Assembly (NCBI GenBank): GCA_937883885.1 | Contig: CAKZXL010000410.1 | Span: 1 to 11,786 of the forward strand | DNA: 11,786 bases | From: an uncultured Aquincola sp. | Lineage (GTDB): Bacteria > Pseudomonadota > Gammaproteobacteria > Burkholderiales > Burkholderiaceae | Reading direction: 5' to 3' | Part shown: one piece after another, positions 1 to 6,183 of the stretch | Position numbering within the stretch: the stretch's first letter is position 1 | Layout: the number at the start of each line of letters is the position of its first letter | Program-made: the position numbers and the translations under genes | The notes under the pieces: generated by a model | Told to the model about the DNA's origin: nothing | The model's input: only the letters and a program-made list of their open reading frames with translations | Databases searched by the model: none

Positions 1-250
1 CGCCGATGTCCTGGCGCAGCGCATCGGCCTGCTGCAGCAGCGCGCCGGCCTGAGGCAGCAGCCGCTGGCCGGCCTCGGTGAGCGCGGCTTGCCGGCCGCT
101 GCGGTCGAACAGGGGCTGGCCCAGGGAGGCCTCGAGTTCGGCGATGCGCTTGGACAAGGACGACACCGACAAGTGCACCCGTTCGGCCGCCATCGCAAAG
201 CTGCTGCAGGTGGCGGCCCAGTAAAAAGCTTCGAGCTGCTTGAGGGTCAT
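1..250 (-). CDS. LysR-family transcriptional regulator, N-terminal part (runs off left edge)
   Basis: Reading the minus strand from an ATG at 248-250 gives 83 residues open to the window edge, so the C-terminal effector-binding domain is missing. The start MTLKQLEAFYWAA, then AAERVHLSVSSLSKRIAELE (about residues 21-40) and LFDRSGRQAALTEAG, is the standard winged helix-turn-helix of LysR-type regulators: a DNA-binding helix followed by the start of the linker helix. The gene is divergent from the hydroxy-acid oxidase at 356, with 105 bp between the starts. This is the classical arrangement in which a LysR protein controls its divergent neighbour and itself, and an inverted repeat at 264-299 lies between them. 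The family call is secure. The effector is unknown; a 2-hydroxy acid or related carboxylate is inferred only from the neighbours. Confidence 0.93.
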   Translation of the reverse strand, partial: MTLKQLEAFYWAATCSSFAMAAERVHLSVSSLSKRIAELEASLGQPLFDRSGRQAALTEAGQRLLPQAGALLQQADALRQDIG

Positions 251-263
251 GGTGGGGTGTCGT

Positions 264-299
264 AAAAGCGAACGTGGATTGTCGAATCAATTCGCTTTT
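264..299. promoter_or_regulatory. Inverted repeat in LysR/oxidase divergent promoter region, candidate operator
   Basis: AAAAGCGAA (264-272) and TTCGCTTTT (291-299) form a perfect 9-bp inverted repeat with an 18-nt spacer. A smaller dyad, CGAAT-CA-ATTCG (283-294), overlaps its right half. The patch is clearly AT-richer than the roughly 70% GC surroundings and lies 14-50 bp upstream of the LysR start and 57-92 bp upstream of the oxidase start. LysR-type proteins usually bind such interrupted dyads in divergent promoters. The symmetry is seen directly; its operator function is inferred. I could not pick a convincing -35/-10 pair. Confidence 0.5.
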
Positions 300-355
300 C
301 AGGGTGCCTCAGGCTGCGCACACTGCGGCCCATCCACCACCGCCCGCCCACCGCC

Positions 356-1654
356 GTGACCCAAGCCCTGAACCCTGCTGCCGCTGCGGCGCCGCCCGCG
401 CCCGACGCCTGGGCTGCCTTCCAGGGCAGCCGCCGCGGGGGCCGCACCCGGCACCTGCTGTCGCTGGACGACTTCGAGGCCGCGGCCCGGCGTGTGCTGC
501 CGCGGCCGATCTTCGGCTACGTATCGGGCGCGGCGGAAGACAACCGCGCGCTGGCCGACAACCGCCAGGCCTTCGATGAACTGGCGCTGGTGCCGCGGGT
601 GCTGTGCAACGTGTCGCAGCGCCAGCAGTCGGTGAGCCTGTTCGGCCAGCGCTATGCCAGCCCGTTCGGCATCGCGCCGATGGGCATCGCGGCGCTGTCG
701 GCCTTTGGCGCCGACGTGGCGCTGGCGCGGGCGGCGGCGCGGGCCGGCATTCCGGCGGTGCTCAGCGGCTCGTCGCTCACCCCCCTGGAAGACGTGCTGG
801 CCGCCGCGCCCGACACCTGGTTCCAGGCCTACCTGCCCGGCACGCCTGAACGCATCACCGCACTGCTGCAGCGGGTTGCAGCGGCCGGCGTGCGCACGCT
901 GGTGGTCACGGTGGACATCCCGGTGGCGGGCAACCGCGAGAACAACCTGCGGGCGGGCTTTTCCACGCCGCTGCGGCCCAGCCTGCGGCTGGCCTGGGAC
1001 GGCCTGGTGCGCCCGCGCTGGTTGTGCGGCACGCTGCTGCGCACGCTGCTGGCGCGGGGCATGCCGCACTTCGAGAACTCGTTCGCCGAGCGGGGTGCAC
1101 CCATCCTGTCGTCGCGCGTGCAGCGCGATTTTTCGCAGCGCGACCACTTCAGCTGGCAGCACCTGGCCGCCATACGCCGCCAGTGGCAGGGCGCGCTGGT
1201 GGTCAAGGGCGTGCTCAGCCCGGCCGATGCGGCGCTGGCCCGCCAGCACGGGGTGGACGGCGTCATCGTCAGCAACCACGGCGGCCGGCAGCTCGACGGG
1301 GCGGTGGCGCCGCTGCGCATGCTGCCCGCCATCGCCGAGGCCGCCGGCCCGCAGATGACGGTGATGCTGGACGGCGGCGTGCGCCGGGGCACCGACGTGC
1401 TCAAGGGCCTGGCGCTGGGCGCGCAGGCGGTGTTCGTCGGCCGGCCCTTCAACTACGCCGCGGCGGTGGACGGCGAGGCCGGCGTGGCCGCCGCCATCGA
1501 CCTGCTGCGCGCCGAGGTCGACCGCAACCTGGCGATGCTGGGCCTCGACCACTGCGGGCAGCTGGGCCCGCAACACCTGCTGGACCGGCGGCAGCCCTGG
1601 CCGCTGCCGCCTGCCATCCCCCATTCCCCCCACCACCCCGGAGACGCACGATGA
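356..1654 (+). CDS. FMN-dependent alpha-hydroxy-acid oxidase/dehydrogenase (L-lactate dehydrogenase/glycolate oxidase family)
   Basis: The 432-residue product matches the family TIM barrel that oxidises L-2-hydroxy acids to 2-oxo acids with FMN. Visible landmarks are FGYVSGAAED (Tyr55, substrate tyrosine), SPFGIAPMG (102-110, FMN binding), WFQAYLP (Tyr159), TVDIP (185-189), VVKGVL (Lys284), SNHGGRQLD (306-314, with His308 as expected catalytic base and Arg311 binding the substrate carboxylate) and DGGVRRGTDVLK plus GRP for FMN phosphate. All expected catalytic residues are present, so it should be active. Whether the electron acceptor is oxygen, quinone or cytochrome cannot be read. The start is GTG at 356 with no clear Shine-Dalgarno, so an internal start is possible; the first 35 residues are Ala/Pro-rich and not conserved-looking. 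A Pro/His-rich tail (413-432) runs to a TGA that overlaps the next ATG (ATGA), implying translational coupling with the binding protein. Confidence 0.92.
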   Translation: MTQALNPAAAAAPPAPDAWAAFQGSRRGGRTRHLLSLDDFEAAARRVLPRPIFGYVSGAAEDNRALADNRQAFDELALVPRVLCNVSQRQQSVSLFGQRYASPFGIAPMGIAALSAFGADVALARAAARAGIPAVLSGSSLTPLEDVLAAAPDTWFQAYLPGTPERITALLQRVAAAGVRTLVVTVDIPVAGNRENNLRAGFSTPLRPSLRLAWDGLVRPRWLCGTLLRTLLARGMPHFENSFAERGAPILSSRVQRDFSQRDHFSWQHLAAIRRQWQGALVVKGVLSPADAALARQHGVDGVIVSNHGGRQLDGAVAPLRMLPAIAEAAGPQMTVMLDGGVRRGTDVLKGLALGAQAVFVGRPFNYAAAVDGEAGVAAAIDLLRAEVDRNLAMLGLDHCGQLGPQHLLDRRQPWPLPPAIPHSPHHPGDAR

Positions 1655-2634
1655 CCACCACCCGCCGAAACAGCCTGCGCTGGGCCCTGGCTGCGGCCGT
1701 ACCCAGCCTGTGGATCGGCCCGGCCCGCGCACAGGGCTACCCCAGCAAGCCGGTGCGGTTGATCGTGCCCTTTGCCGCCGGCGGCACCACCGACATCATC
1801 GCCCGCGTGGTGGGCCAGCGGCTGGGCGAGGCGCTGGGGCAGACGGTGATCGTCGACAACAAGGGCGGCGCCGGCGGCGCGCTGGGCGCGCTGGAGCTGA
1901 TGCGCCAGCCGCCCGACGGGCATGTGCTGGGCATGGCCACCGTGTCCACCACGGCGGCCGGTCCGGCCCTCAACCCGCGCATCGGCTACGACCCGGTGGC
2001 CGACTTCACGCCCATCATCAACATCGCGGCCACGCCCAACGTCATCGCGGTGCACCCCAGCTTTCCGGCGCGCGACCCCGCCACCTTCCTGCAGGTGCTG
2101 CGGCGCAACCCGGGCAGGTACAGCTTCGGCACCGCGGGCACCGGCTCCATCGGCCACCTGCAGATGGAGCTGTACAAGAGCCTGTCGGGCGCCTTCGTCA
2201 CGCACATCCCGTACCGTGGCTCGGGCCCGGCCCTCAACGACACCGTGGCCGGCCAGGTGGCCATGGTGTTCGACAACCTGCCCTCGGCCCTGCCCTTCAT
2301 CCAGTCGGGCCAGCTGGTGCCCATCGTGGTGGCGGCGCCGCAGCGGCTGCCGCAGCTGCCCGCCGTGCCCACCTTCAAGGAGGCGGGCTTCGAGCCGGTC
2401 AACCGCATGGCCTACTACGGCCTCGTCGGCCCCAAGGGCCTGCCGCGCGCGGTGGTGGACAAGGTGGCCGCCGCGGTGCAGAAGGCGGCCCACCTGCCCG
2501 ACGTGCAAAAGCGCATCGAAGCAACGGGCTCACAGCTGGTGCTCAACACCCCAGAGGCTTTTGGCGACCAGATCCGCGCCGAGCTGGCGGTGTACCGGCA
2601 GGTGGTGGAACGGCAGGGGCTCAAGCTGGAGTGA
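1651..2634 (+). CDS. Bug-family (tripartite tricarboxylate transporter type) periplasmic substrate-binding protein
   Basis: A 327-residue secreted protein. The N-terminus carries TTRRNSLRWALAAA, a twin-arginine-like signal with a hydrophobic stretch and a likely cleavage site around PARAQ (residues 24-28). The mature start YPSKPVRLIVPFAAGG, then TTDIIAR and VIVDNKGGAGG, is the hallmark of Bug proteins, followed by TAGTGSIGHLQMELYK and the HIPYRGSGPALND region that lines the ligand site. Length is typical for the family. Bug proteins bind carboxylates and related small molecules in the periplasm. No TctA/TctB membrane genes are adjacent, so it is an orphan receptor in this window, as is common for Burkholderiales. 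The ATG overlaps the oxidase stop, with GGAGA at 1640-1644 as ribosome-binding site. This start is preferred over upstream in-frame starts because it alone yields a signal peptide. The oxidase partnership suggests a hydroxy-acid ligand (inference). Confidence 0.93.
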   Translation: MTTTRRNSLRWALAAAVPSLWIGPARAQGYPSKPVRLIVPFAAGGTTDIIARVVGQRLGEALGQTVIVDNKGGAGGALGALELMRQPPDGHVLGMATVSTTAAGPALNPRIGYDPVADFTPIINIAATPNVIAVHPSFPARDPATFLQVLRRNPGRYSFGTAGTGSIGHLQMELYKSLSGAFVTHIPYRGSGPALNDTVAGQVAMVFDNLPSALPFIQSGQLVPIVVAAPQRLPQLPAVPTFKEAGFEPVNRMAYYGLVGPKGLPRAVVDKVAAAVQKAAHLPDVQKRIEATGSQLVLNTPEAFGDQIRAELAVYRQVVERQGLKLE

Positions 2635-2652
2635 GGCACAGCAGCGGCGCGC

Positions 2653-2658
2653 TACATT
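2653..2658 (+). promoter_or_regulatory. Possible -10 element for the SRAP gene, leaderless spacing
   Basis: TACATT lies in the 30-bp gap before the SRAP gene, ending 6 nt before its ATG at 2665. That is the spacing at which a transcript would begin at or next to the A of the start codon. There is no Shine-Dalgarno before this ATG, which fits a leaderless messenger. No good -35 is visible at 16-18 bp, so the call is weak. Confidence 0.3.
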
Positions 2659-2664
2659 GCGCCC

Positions 2665-3615
2665 ATGTGCTATTCCGCGATGATCAAGGCCGAGCACCAT
2701 CGCTACGTGCGCGAGTGGGGCGTGGACATCAGCGTGGCCGAGTTCGTGCAGCTGTTCTGGTGGCGCTGGGCGCCGGAAGAAATACTGGGCGCCCACAAGC
2801 GCCCGCGCACGCCCAAGGCGATGGACCTGGGCTTCGTGCGCGACCCACGCACCGACGATGAACGTCTGATCGCCCGCTACATCCGCGAATCGAACGCGCG
2901 CCAGGAAACCGAATGGCAGCAGGCGCTCTTTGCGCAGCGCGCGCGCCTGGTCAAGGCCGAGCAGCAGCTGGCCGCCAGGCCCACCCGCAAGGCGCAGGAC
3001 GACCAGCGCATCGCCACCACCAAGATCGCGCAGATCAAGGGCTGGCTCGATGACCTGCAGCGCACCGAGCCGCTGCCGCGTGATGCGCGCATCTACCCCG
3101 GCTGGTATGCGCCGGTGATGGTGATGGAGGGCGGGCGCCGCGTGCTGCGGCCGATGCGCTACCAGTGCCGGCCCGAGGGCGTGCCCGAAGACTACGACCG
3201 CCGCTACCCCGGCACCTACAACGCCCGCCGCGACAACCTGCGCGGCAGCTTCTGGCGCCGCGTGTTCGGCGTCAGCCACGGCGTGATGATCGTCGACCGC
3301 TTCTTCGAGAACGTGCAGCGCGACGGCCAGAACGTGGTGCTGGAGTTCGTGCCGGCCGATGGCCGCGAGATGCTGGTGGCCTGCCTGTGGTCGCGCTGGG
3401 TGGGGGCCGATGGCCAGTCGCTGCTGTCCTTCGCGGCGGTGACCGACGAGCCGCCGCCCGAGGTGGCGGCGGCCGGCCACGACCGCTGCATCGTGCCGCT
3501 CAAGCCCGAGCATGTGGACGCCTGGCTGCAGCCCGGCGCGCATTCGCTCGACGAGCTGGACCAGCTGCTGGAAGACCGCGAGCGGCCGCTGTACCAACAC
3601 CGGCTGGCGGCCTGA
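2665..3615 (+). CDS. SRAP-domain protein (YedK/HMCES-like, abasic-site DNA-protein crosslinking), enlarged variant
   Basis: SRAP proteins shield single-stranded-DNA abasic sites by forming a thiazolidine crosslink through the N-terminal cysteine exposed after Met removal. This 316-residue protein begins Met-Cys-Tyr-Ser, giving the required Cys2. Further family landmarks are MRYQCRPEGVPE (164-175), TYNARRDNL with Asn186, MIVDRFFENV with Glu215, VACLWSRW (238-245), SFAAVTDEPPPEV and GHDRCIVPLK with His272, then DAWLQP. These correspond to the Cys/Asn/Glu/His set known for YedK. Bacterial SRAP proteins are usually around 220 residues. Here residues about 60-135 are a highly charged, helix-prone insertion, and residues 20-60 also diverge. 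The usual Gly-Phe/Tyr-Tyr-Glu-Trp motif is Phe-Phe-Glu-Asn. The Cys2 requirement fixes the start at 2665. It appears monocistronic and converges with the LysR gene downstream. Confidence 0.85.
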   Translation: MCYSAMIKAEHHRYVREWGVDISVAEFVQLFWWRWAPEEILGAHKRPRTPKAMDLGFVRDPRTDDERLIARYIRESNARQETEWQQALFAQRARLVKAEQQLAARPTRKAQDDQRIATTKIAQIKGWLDDLQRTEPLPRDARIYPGWYAPVMVMEGGRRVLRPMRYQCRPEGVPEDYDRRYPGTYNARRDNLRGSFWRRVFGVSHGVMIVDRFFENVQRDGQNVVLEFVPADGREMLVACLWSRWVGADGQSLLSFAAVTDEPPPEVAAAGHDRCIVPLKPEHVDAWLQPGAHSLDELDQLLEDRERPLYQHRLAA

Positions 3616-3616
3616 G

Positions 3617-3642
3617 CCGCTGCGCGTTCAACGCGCCTGCGG
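3617..3642. terminator. Hairpin between convergent SRAP and LysR genes, possible bidirectional terminator
   Basis: GCGCGTTCAACGCGC (3622-3636) is a perfect 7-bp dyad around a single C. It is extended by CCGC (3617-3620) and GCGG (3639-3642) across a small internal loop. As RNA it would form a GC stem with a TTCAA loop. It sits at the convergent gene ends (SRAP stop 3613-3615, LysR stop 3628-3630), overlapping the last LysR codons. No T-run follows on either strand, so intrinsic termination is uncertain. Confidence 0.35.
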
Positions 3643-4467
3643 AGCCTCCAGCGCCGCCACCAGGTAGTCGCACAGGCGCCGCAATGCCAGGCTGGGCGGC
3701 AACACGCCGGCCACCAAGGCCAGCTCGCTGGGCGGCGGTGCCTGCAGCCGGGCCGATGCGGGCAGCACCCGGTGCTCAGGCAGCAGCGCGGCGGCCGGCA
3801 GCACCGACAGGCCCAGCCCCGCGGCCACCGCCGCCTGGATGCCGGTGAGGCTGTGGCTGCCGAAGGCCTGGCGCCAGGGCCGCCCGGCCTGGTCGAGCGT
3901 GCGCAGCGCGCGCAGCCGGTAGATGCAGCCCGGCGGAAACAGCACCAGCAGCACCGGCGCGTCGCGCGCCCACAGTCCGCGATCGGCCGACGCGGCCACG
4001 GCCCACACCAGCTTCTCGCGCCAGGCGGCGATGCAGTCGCCGCTGCCGGGCTCGCGCTTCATCAGCGCCACGTCCAGCTCGCCCGCCGCCAGCTGTCGCT
4101 GCAGGTCGCTGCTCATGCCGCTGACGGTGTCCAGCCGCACCCCCGGCCGGGTGGCCTGGTAGCCCGCCAGCAGCGCCGACATCCGGCGGGCGTCCATGTC
4201 TTCGGGCACGCCCAGTCGCAGCGTGGGTGCAGCAGCGGGCCGGGCCAGCGCATCTTCAGCCTCTTGCGCGATGGCCAGCAGCCGGCGGGCGTAGTGCGTC
4301 AGCAGTTCGCCATCGGCCGTGGGTCGCGCCTGCTTGCCGCTGCGGTCGCGCGCCAGCAGCGGGCGGCCCACGCGTTCTTCCAGCTTCTGGATCTGCTGGC
4401 TGACGGTGGACTGGGTGCGGTGCACCCGCTCGGCACCGCGGGTCCCAATGTGACGGCCGCTGGGCAT
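3628..4467 (-). CDS. LysR-family transcriptional regulator with abnormal or truncated N-terminus
   Basis: From ATG at 4465-4467 the product is 279 residues, against about 295-310 for typical LysR proteins. From residue 11 it is canonical: GAERVHRTQSTVSQQIQKLE is the recognition part of the HTH, followed by RVGRPLLARD and ARPTADGELL. The periplasmic-binding-like effector domain starts about residue 81 (LRLGVPEDM) and continues through TVSGMSSDLQRQLAAGELDVAL, GSHSLTGIQAAVAAGLGLSVLP and a normal C-terminus. The usual first helix (roughly MxLxxLxxFxxVxExGSFxxA) is absent. The ten preceding residues do not resemble it, nor does any frame of the 35 bp up to the divergent HAD gene fit convincingly. 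A different frame at about 4455-4490 reads VALVVDASACPAA, faintly like that helix, so a frameshift or small deletion near 4440-4465 is possible. It may be a recent pseudogene, a sequencing error, or a functional short form. Confidence 0.75.
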   Translation of the reverse strand: MPSGRHIGTRGAERVHRTQSTVSQQIQKLEERVGRPLLARDRSGKQARPTADGELLTHYARRLLAIAQEAEDALARPAAAPTLRLGVPEDMDARRMSALLAGYQATRPGVRLDTVSGMSSDLQRQLAAGELDVALMKREPGSGDCIAAWREKLVWAVAASADRGLWARDAPVLLVLFPPGCIYRLRALRTLDQAGRPWRQAFGSHSLTGIQAAVAAGLGLSVLPAAALLPEHRVLPASARLQAPPPSELALVAGVLPPSLALRRLCDYLVAALEAPQAR

Positions 4468-4502
4468 GCTGACGCATCGACAACCAAAGCCACTGCCTGT
4501 CC

Positions 4503-5207
4503 ATGCCGCTCTCCGCCATGCCCCGCCCTTCGTGGCTCACCTTCGACTGCTACGGCACCTTGATCCAATGGGACGAAGGCCTGCTGGCCGCCGTGCGTGA
4601 GCTGCTGGCCCGCAAGCCCGCGCACGACATCGCGCCCGACCGCTTGATCGCGCTGTACGACCACCATGAACATGCGCTGGAACAGACGCCGCCGCACCGC
4701 CCCTTCCGCGAGGTGGCCGGCCAGGGCCTGGCGCTGGCGCTGCAGGCGCTGGGCCTGCCCACGCAGCCCGAGGACATCGGCCTGCTGACCGACCGCATCG
4801 GCGCCATGCCGCCGTTTCCGGAGGTGGTGCCCGCGCTGCAGCGGCTCAAGGCCCGCGGCCACCGGCTGGCCATCGTGTCCAACACCGACGACGACATCAT
4901 CGCGGGCAACGTGGCCCAGCTGGGCGGGCCGATCGACCGCGTGATCACCGCGCAGCAGGCCGGCGCCTACAAGCCCCACCGGCGGCTGTTCGACCACGCC
5001 CATGCCCAGCTGGGCGTGCGGCACGACGAGGTGGTGCACATCTGCGCCAGCCCGCACCTGGACCATGCGGCCGCACGCGATGTCGGCTTTCGCTGCGTGT
5101 GGGTGGACCGCGGCACCGGCCGCCAGCCGCTGCCCGACTACCGGCCCGACGCCACCGTGCGCACGCTGGCCGAGGTGCCGCCGCTGTTCGAATCCCTGGG
5201 CTGGTAA
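4503..5207 (+). CDS. HAD-superfamily hydrolase, haloacid dehalogenase type II-like
   Basis: A 234-residue cytosolic hydrolase of the haloacid dehalogenase superfamily. Motif I is TFDCYGTL (13-20), with nucleophile Asp15 and the DxYGT form typical of the 2-haloacid dehalogenase branch. The helical cap spans about 23-100. Motif II is VSNTDDD (Ser126), motif III is AGAYKP (Lys157), and the acidic motif IV is CASPHLDHAAARD (Asp187). In characterised L-2-haloacid dehalogenases the motif IV region reads Ser-x-Asn-x-x-Asp; here the Asn position is Pro184. Dehalogenase activity should therefore not be assumed, and phosphatase action is equally possible. An in-frame ATG at 4518 (MPRPSWLTFDCYGT) gives a more conventional N-terminus than 4503. 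Neither has a strong ribosome-binding site. The gene is divergent from the LysR by 35 bp and precedes the aldolase by 29 bp, suggesting a two-gene operon. Confidence 0.88.
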   Translation: MPLSAMPRPSWLTFDCYGTLIQWDEGLLAAVRELLARKPAHDIAPDRLIALYDHHEHALEQTPPHRPFREVAGQGLALALQALGLPTQPEDIGLLTDRIGAMPPFPEVVPALQRLKARGHRLAIVSNTDDDIIAGNVAQLGGPIDRVITAQQAGAYKPHRRLFDHAHAQLGVRHDEVVHICASPHLDHAAARDVGFRCVWVDRGTGRQPLPDYRPDATVRTLAEVPPLFESLGW

Positions 5208-5223
5208 GGTCCACGCCGCCAAG

Positions 5224-5229
5224 AAGGAG
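5224..5229 (+). promoter_or_regulatory. Strong ribosome-binding site of the aldolase gene
   Basis: AAGGAG at 5224-5229 lies 7 nt before the ATG at 5237 and is the best Shine-Dalgarno in the window. It decides the aldolase start against in-frame upstream starts that would run back into the HAD gene. Confidence 0.75.
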
Positions 5230-5236
5230 CACGACC

Positions 5237-6028
5237 ATGGCCCATACCCTGAGCGCCACGCAGCCATTGCCCACCCGCAGCGACCTGCCGCCGCTGGACA
5301 CCGACGCCGTGCGCCAGACCCGGCTGGAGCTGGCCGCGTGCTTTCGCGCCGCCGCCCGCCAGGGGCTGGCCGAAGGCATCTGCAACCACTTCTCGGCGCT
5401 GCTGCCGGGCCGAGACGACCTGTTCCTGGTCAACCCCTACGGCCTGGCGTTCGAGGAAGTCACCGCCAGCAGCCTGCTGGTGTGCGACCTGCACGGGCAG
5501 GTTCTGGACGGCGACGGCCAGCCCGAGGCCACGGCCTTCTACATCCATGCGCGGCTGCATCTGGCGCAGCCGCGGCTGCGCGCCGCCTTCCACACCCACA
5601 TGCCCCATGCCACCGCGCTGGCCATGCTGCAAGGCCCGCCGCTGCTGTTCGCGGGCCAGACGGCGCTGAAGTTCCATGGCCGCATCGCGGTGGACGCGCA
5701 GTACAACGGCCTGGCGCTGGACAACGCCGAAGGTGACCGCCTGGCCGCCGCGCTGGGCACTGCCGACGTGCTGTTCATGCAGAACCACGGCGTGATGGTC
5801 ACCGGCCCCAGCATCGCCGAAGCCTGGGACGACCTGTACTACCTGGAGCGCGCCGCCGAGGTGCAGCTCAAGGCCATGGCCAGCGGCCGGCCGCTGCAGC
5901 CGATCCCTGACGACGTGGCGCGCCGCACCCATGCGCAGATGCGCGAAGGCGACCCCGCCAGCGCACGCGCCCATCTGGCCAGCGTGATGCGGGTGCTGCG
6001 CCGCGACGGCGTGGACTTCGACCGCTGA
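5237..6028 (+). CDS. Class II aldolase/adducin-family protein
   Basis: A 263-residue protein of the zinc-dependent class II aldolase/adducin fold, the family of fuculose-phosphate aldolase and of many decarboxylase- or dehydratase-like enzymes. Visible landmarks are ARQGLAEGICNHFSALLPG (about 40-58), NPYGLAFEEVTASSLL (66-81), GQPEATAFYIHARLH with the likely catalytic Glu97, FHTHMPHATAL with zinc ligands His119 and His121, and MQNHGVMVTG with the third zinc ligand His184. The SIAEAWDDLYYLERAAEVQ helix is characteristic of the adducin-like subgroup that acts on varied carboxylic or sugar substrates. All metal ligands are present, so it should be catalytic. The substrate is not predictable. The preceding HAD gene, 29 bp upstream, probably shares its transcript. 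The following 155-bp gap separates it from the polysaccharide cluster. Confidence 0.9.
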   Translation: MAHTLSATQPLPTRSDLPPLDTDAVRQTRLELAACFRAAARQGLAEGICNHFSALLPGRDDLFLVNPYGLAFEEVTASSLLVCDLHGQVLDGDGQPEATAFYIHARLHLAQPRLRAAFHTHMPHATALAMLQGPPLLFAGQTALKFHGRIAVDAQYNGLALDNAEGDRLAAALGTADVLFMQNHGVMVTGPSIAEAWDDLYYLERAAEVQLKAMASGRPLQPIPDDVARRTHAQMREGDPASARAHLASVMRVLRRDGVDFDR

Positions 6029-6075
6029 GCTGCACCTTCGGCTAGCGCCAAGCACCGCCGTTGACCATCCCCTGG

Positions 6076-6105
6076 TTGGACTGGTGTCCCACCCCGACGT
6101 AAACT
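6076..6105 (+). promoter_or_regulatory. Possible sigma-70 promoter of the polysaccharide cluster
   Basis: TTGGAC (6076-6081) and TAAACT (6100-6105) are separated by 18 bp in the AT-richer part of the 155-bp gap ahead of the glycosyltransferase. Each matches the consensus at four of six positions. It is the best pair I found and remains weak. The -10 overlaps the dyad at 6099-6110, where a bound protein could block or help polymerase. Confidence 0.25.
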
Positions 6106-6128
6106 TTTACATTCCCTGTCATTAGACA
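6099..6128. promoter_or_regulatory. Tandem dyads GTAAACTTTTAC and TGTCATTAGACA, candidate operators
   Basis: GTAAA-CT-TTTAC (6099-6110) and TGTC-ATTA-GACA (6117-6128) are two perfect short dyads with centres 18 bp apart, in the only AT-rich stretch before the polysaccharide genes. Perfect symmetry in a 70% GC background suggests protein-binding sites. The binding regulator is not identifiable. Confidence 0.4.
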
Positions 6129-6138
6129 CATCAGAAGT

Positions 6139-6166
6139 CACGACTGCGATCAGCCGCAGTAACGTG
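6139..6166 (+). promoter_or_regulatory. Stem-loop in the leader of the glycosyltransferase gene
   Basis: CACG-ACTGCG (6139-6148), a six-base loop ATCAGC, then CGCAGT-AA-CGTG (6155-6166) pair perfectly over ten base pairs except for a two-base AA bulge. The structure ends 17 nt before the ATG at 6184, just ahead of the G-rich ribosome-binding region GGGGGGA (6174-6180). It could influence mRNA stability or translation, or be a binding site in DNA. It is not a terminator, since no T-run follows. Confidence 0.4.
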
Positions 6167-6183
6167 CGGGACCGGGGGGAATC

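Noticed and set aside
1024..1650. N-terminal extension of the Bug protein to an in-frame ATG at 1024
   Set aside because: It would overlap the oxidase by more than 600 bp, add Ala/Arg/Gly-rich noise, and bury the signal peptide that begins at 1651.
299..1732. Minus-strand open frame of 477 codons opposite the hydroxy-acid oxidase
   Set aside because: Shadow of the oxidase frame; it has no recognisable domain, while the plus strand has a complete FMN-enzyme active site.
5099..5236. Upstream in-frame start for the class II aldolase
   Set aside because: It lies inside the HAD gene, and the strong AAGGAG at 5224-5229 marks the ATG at 5237.
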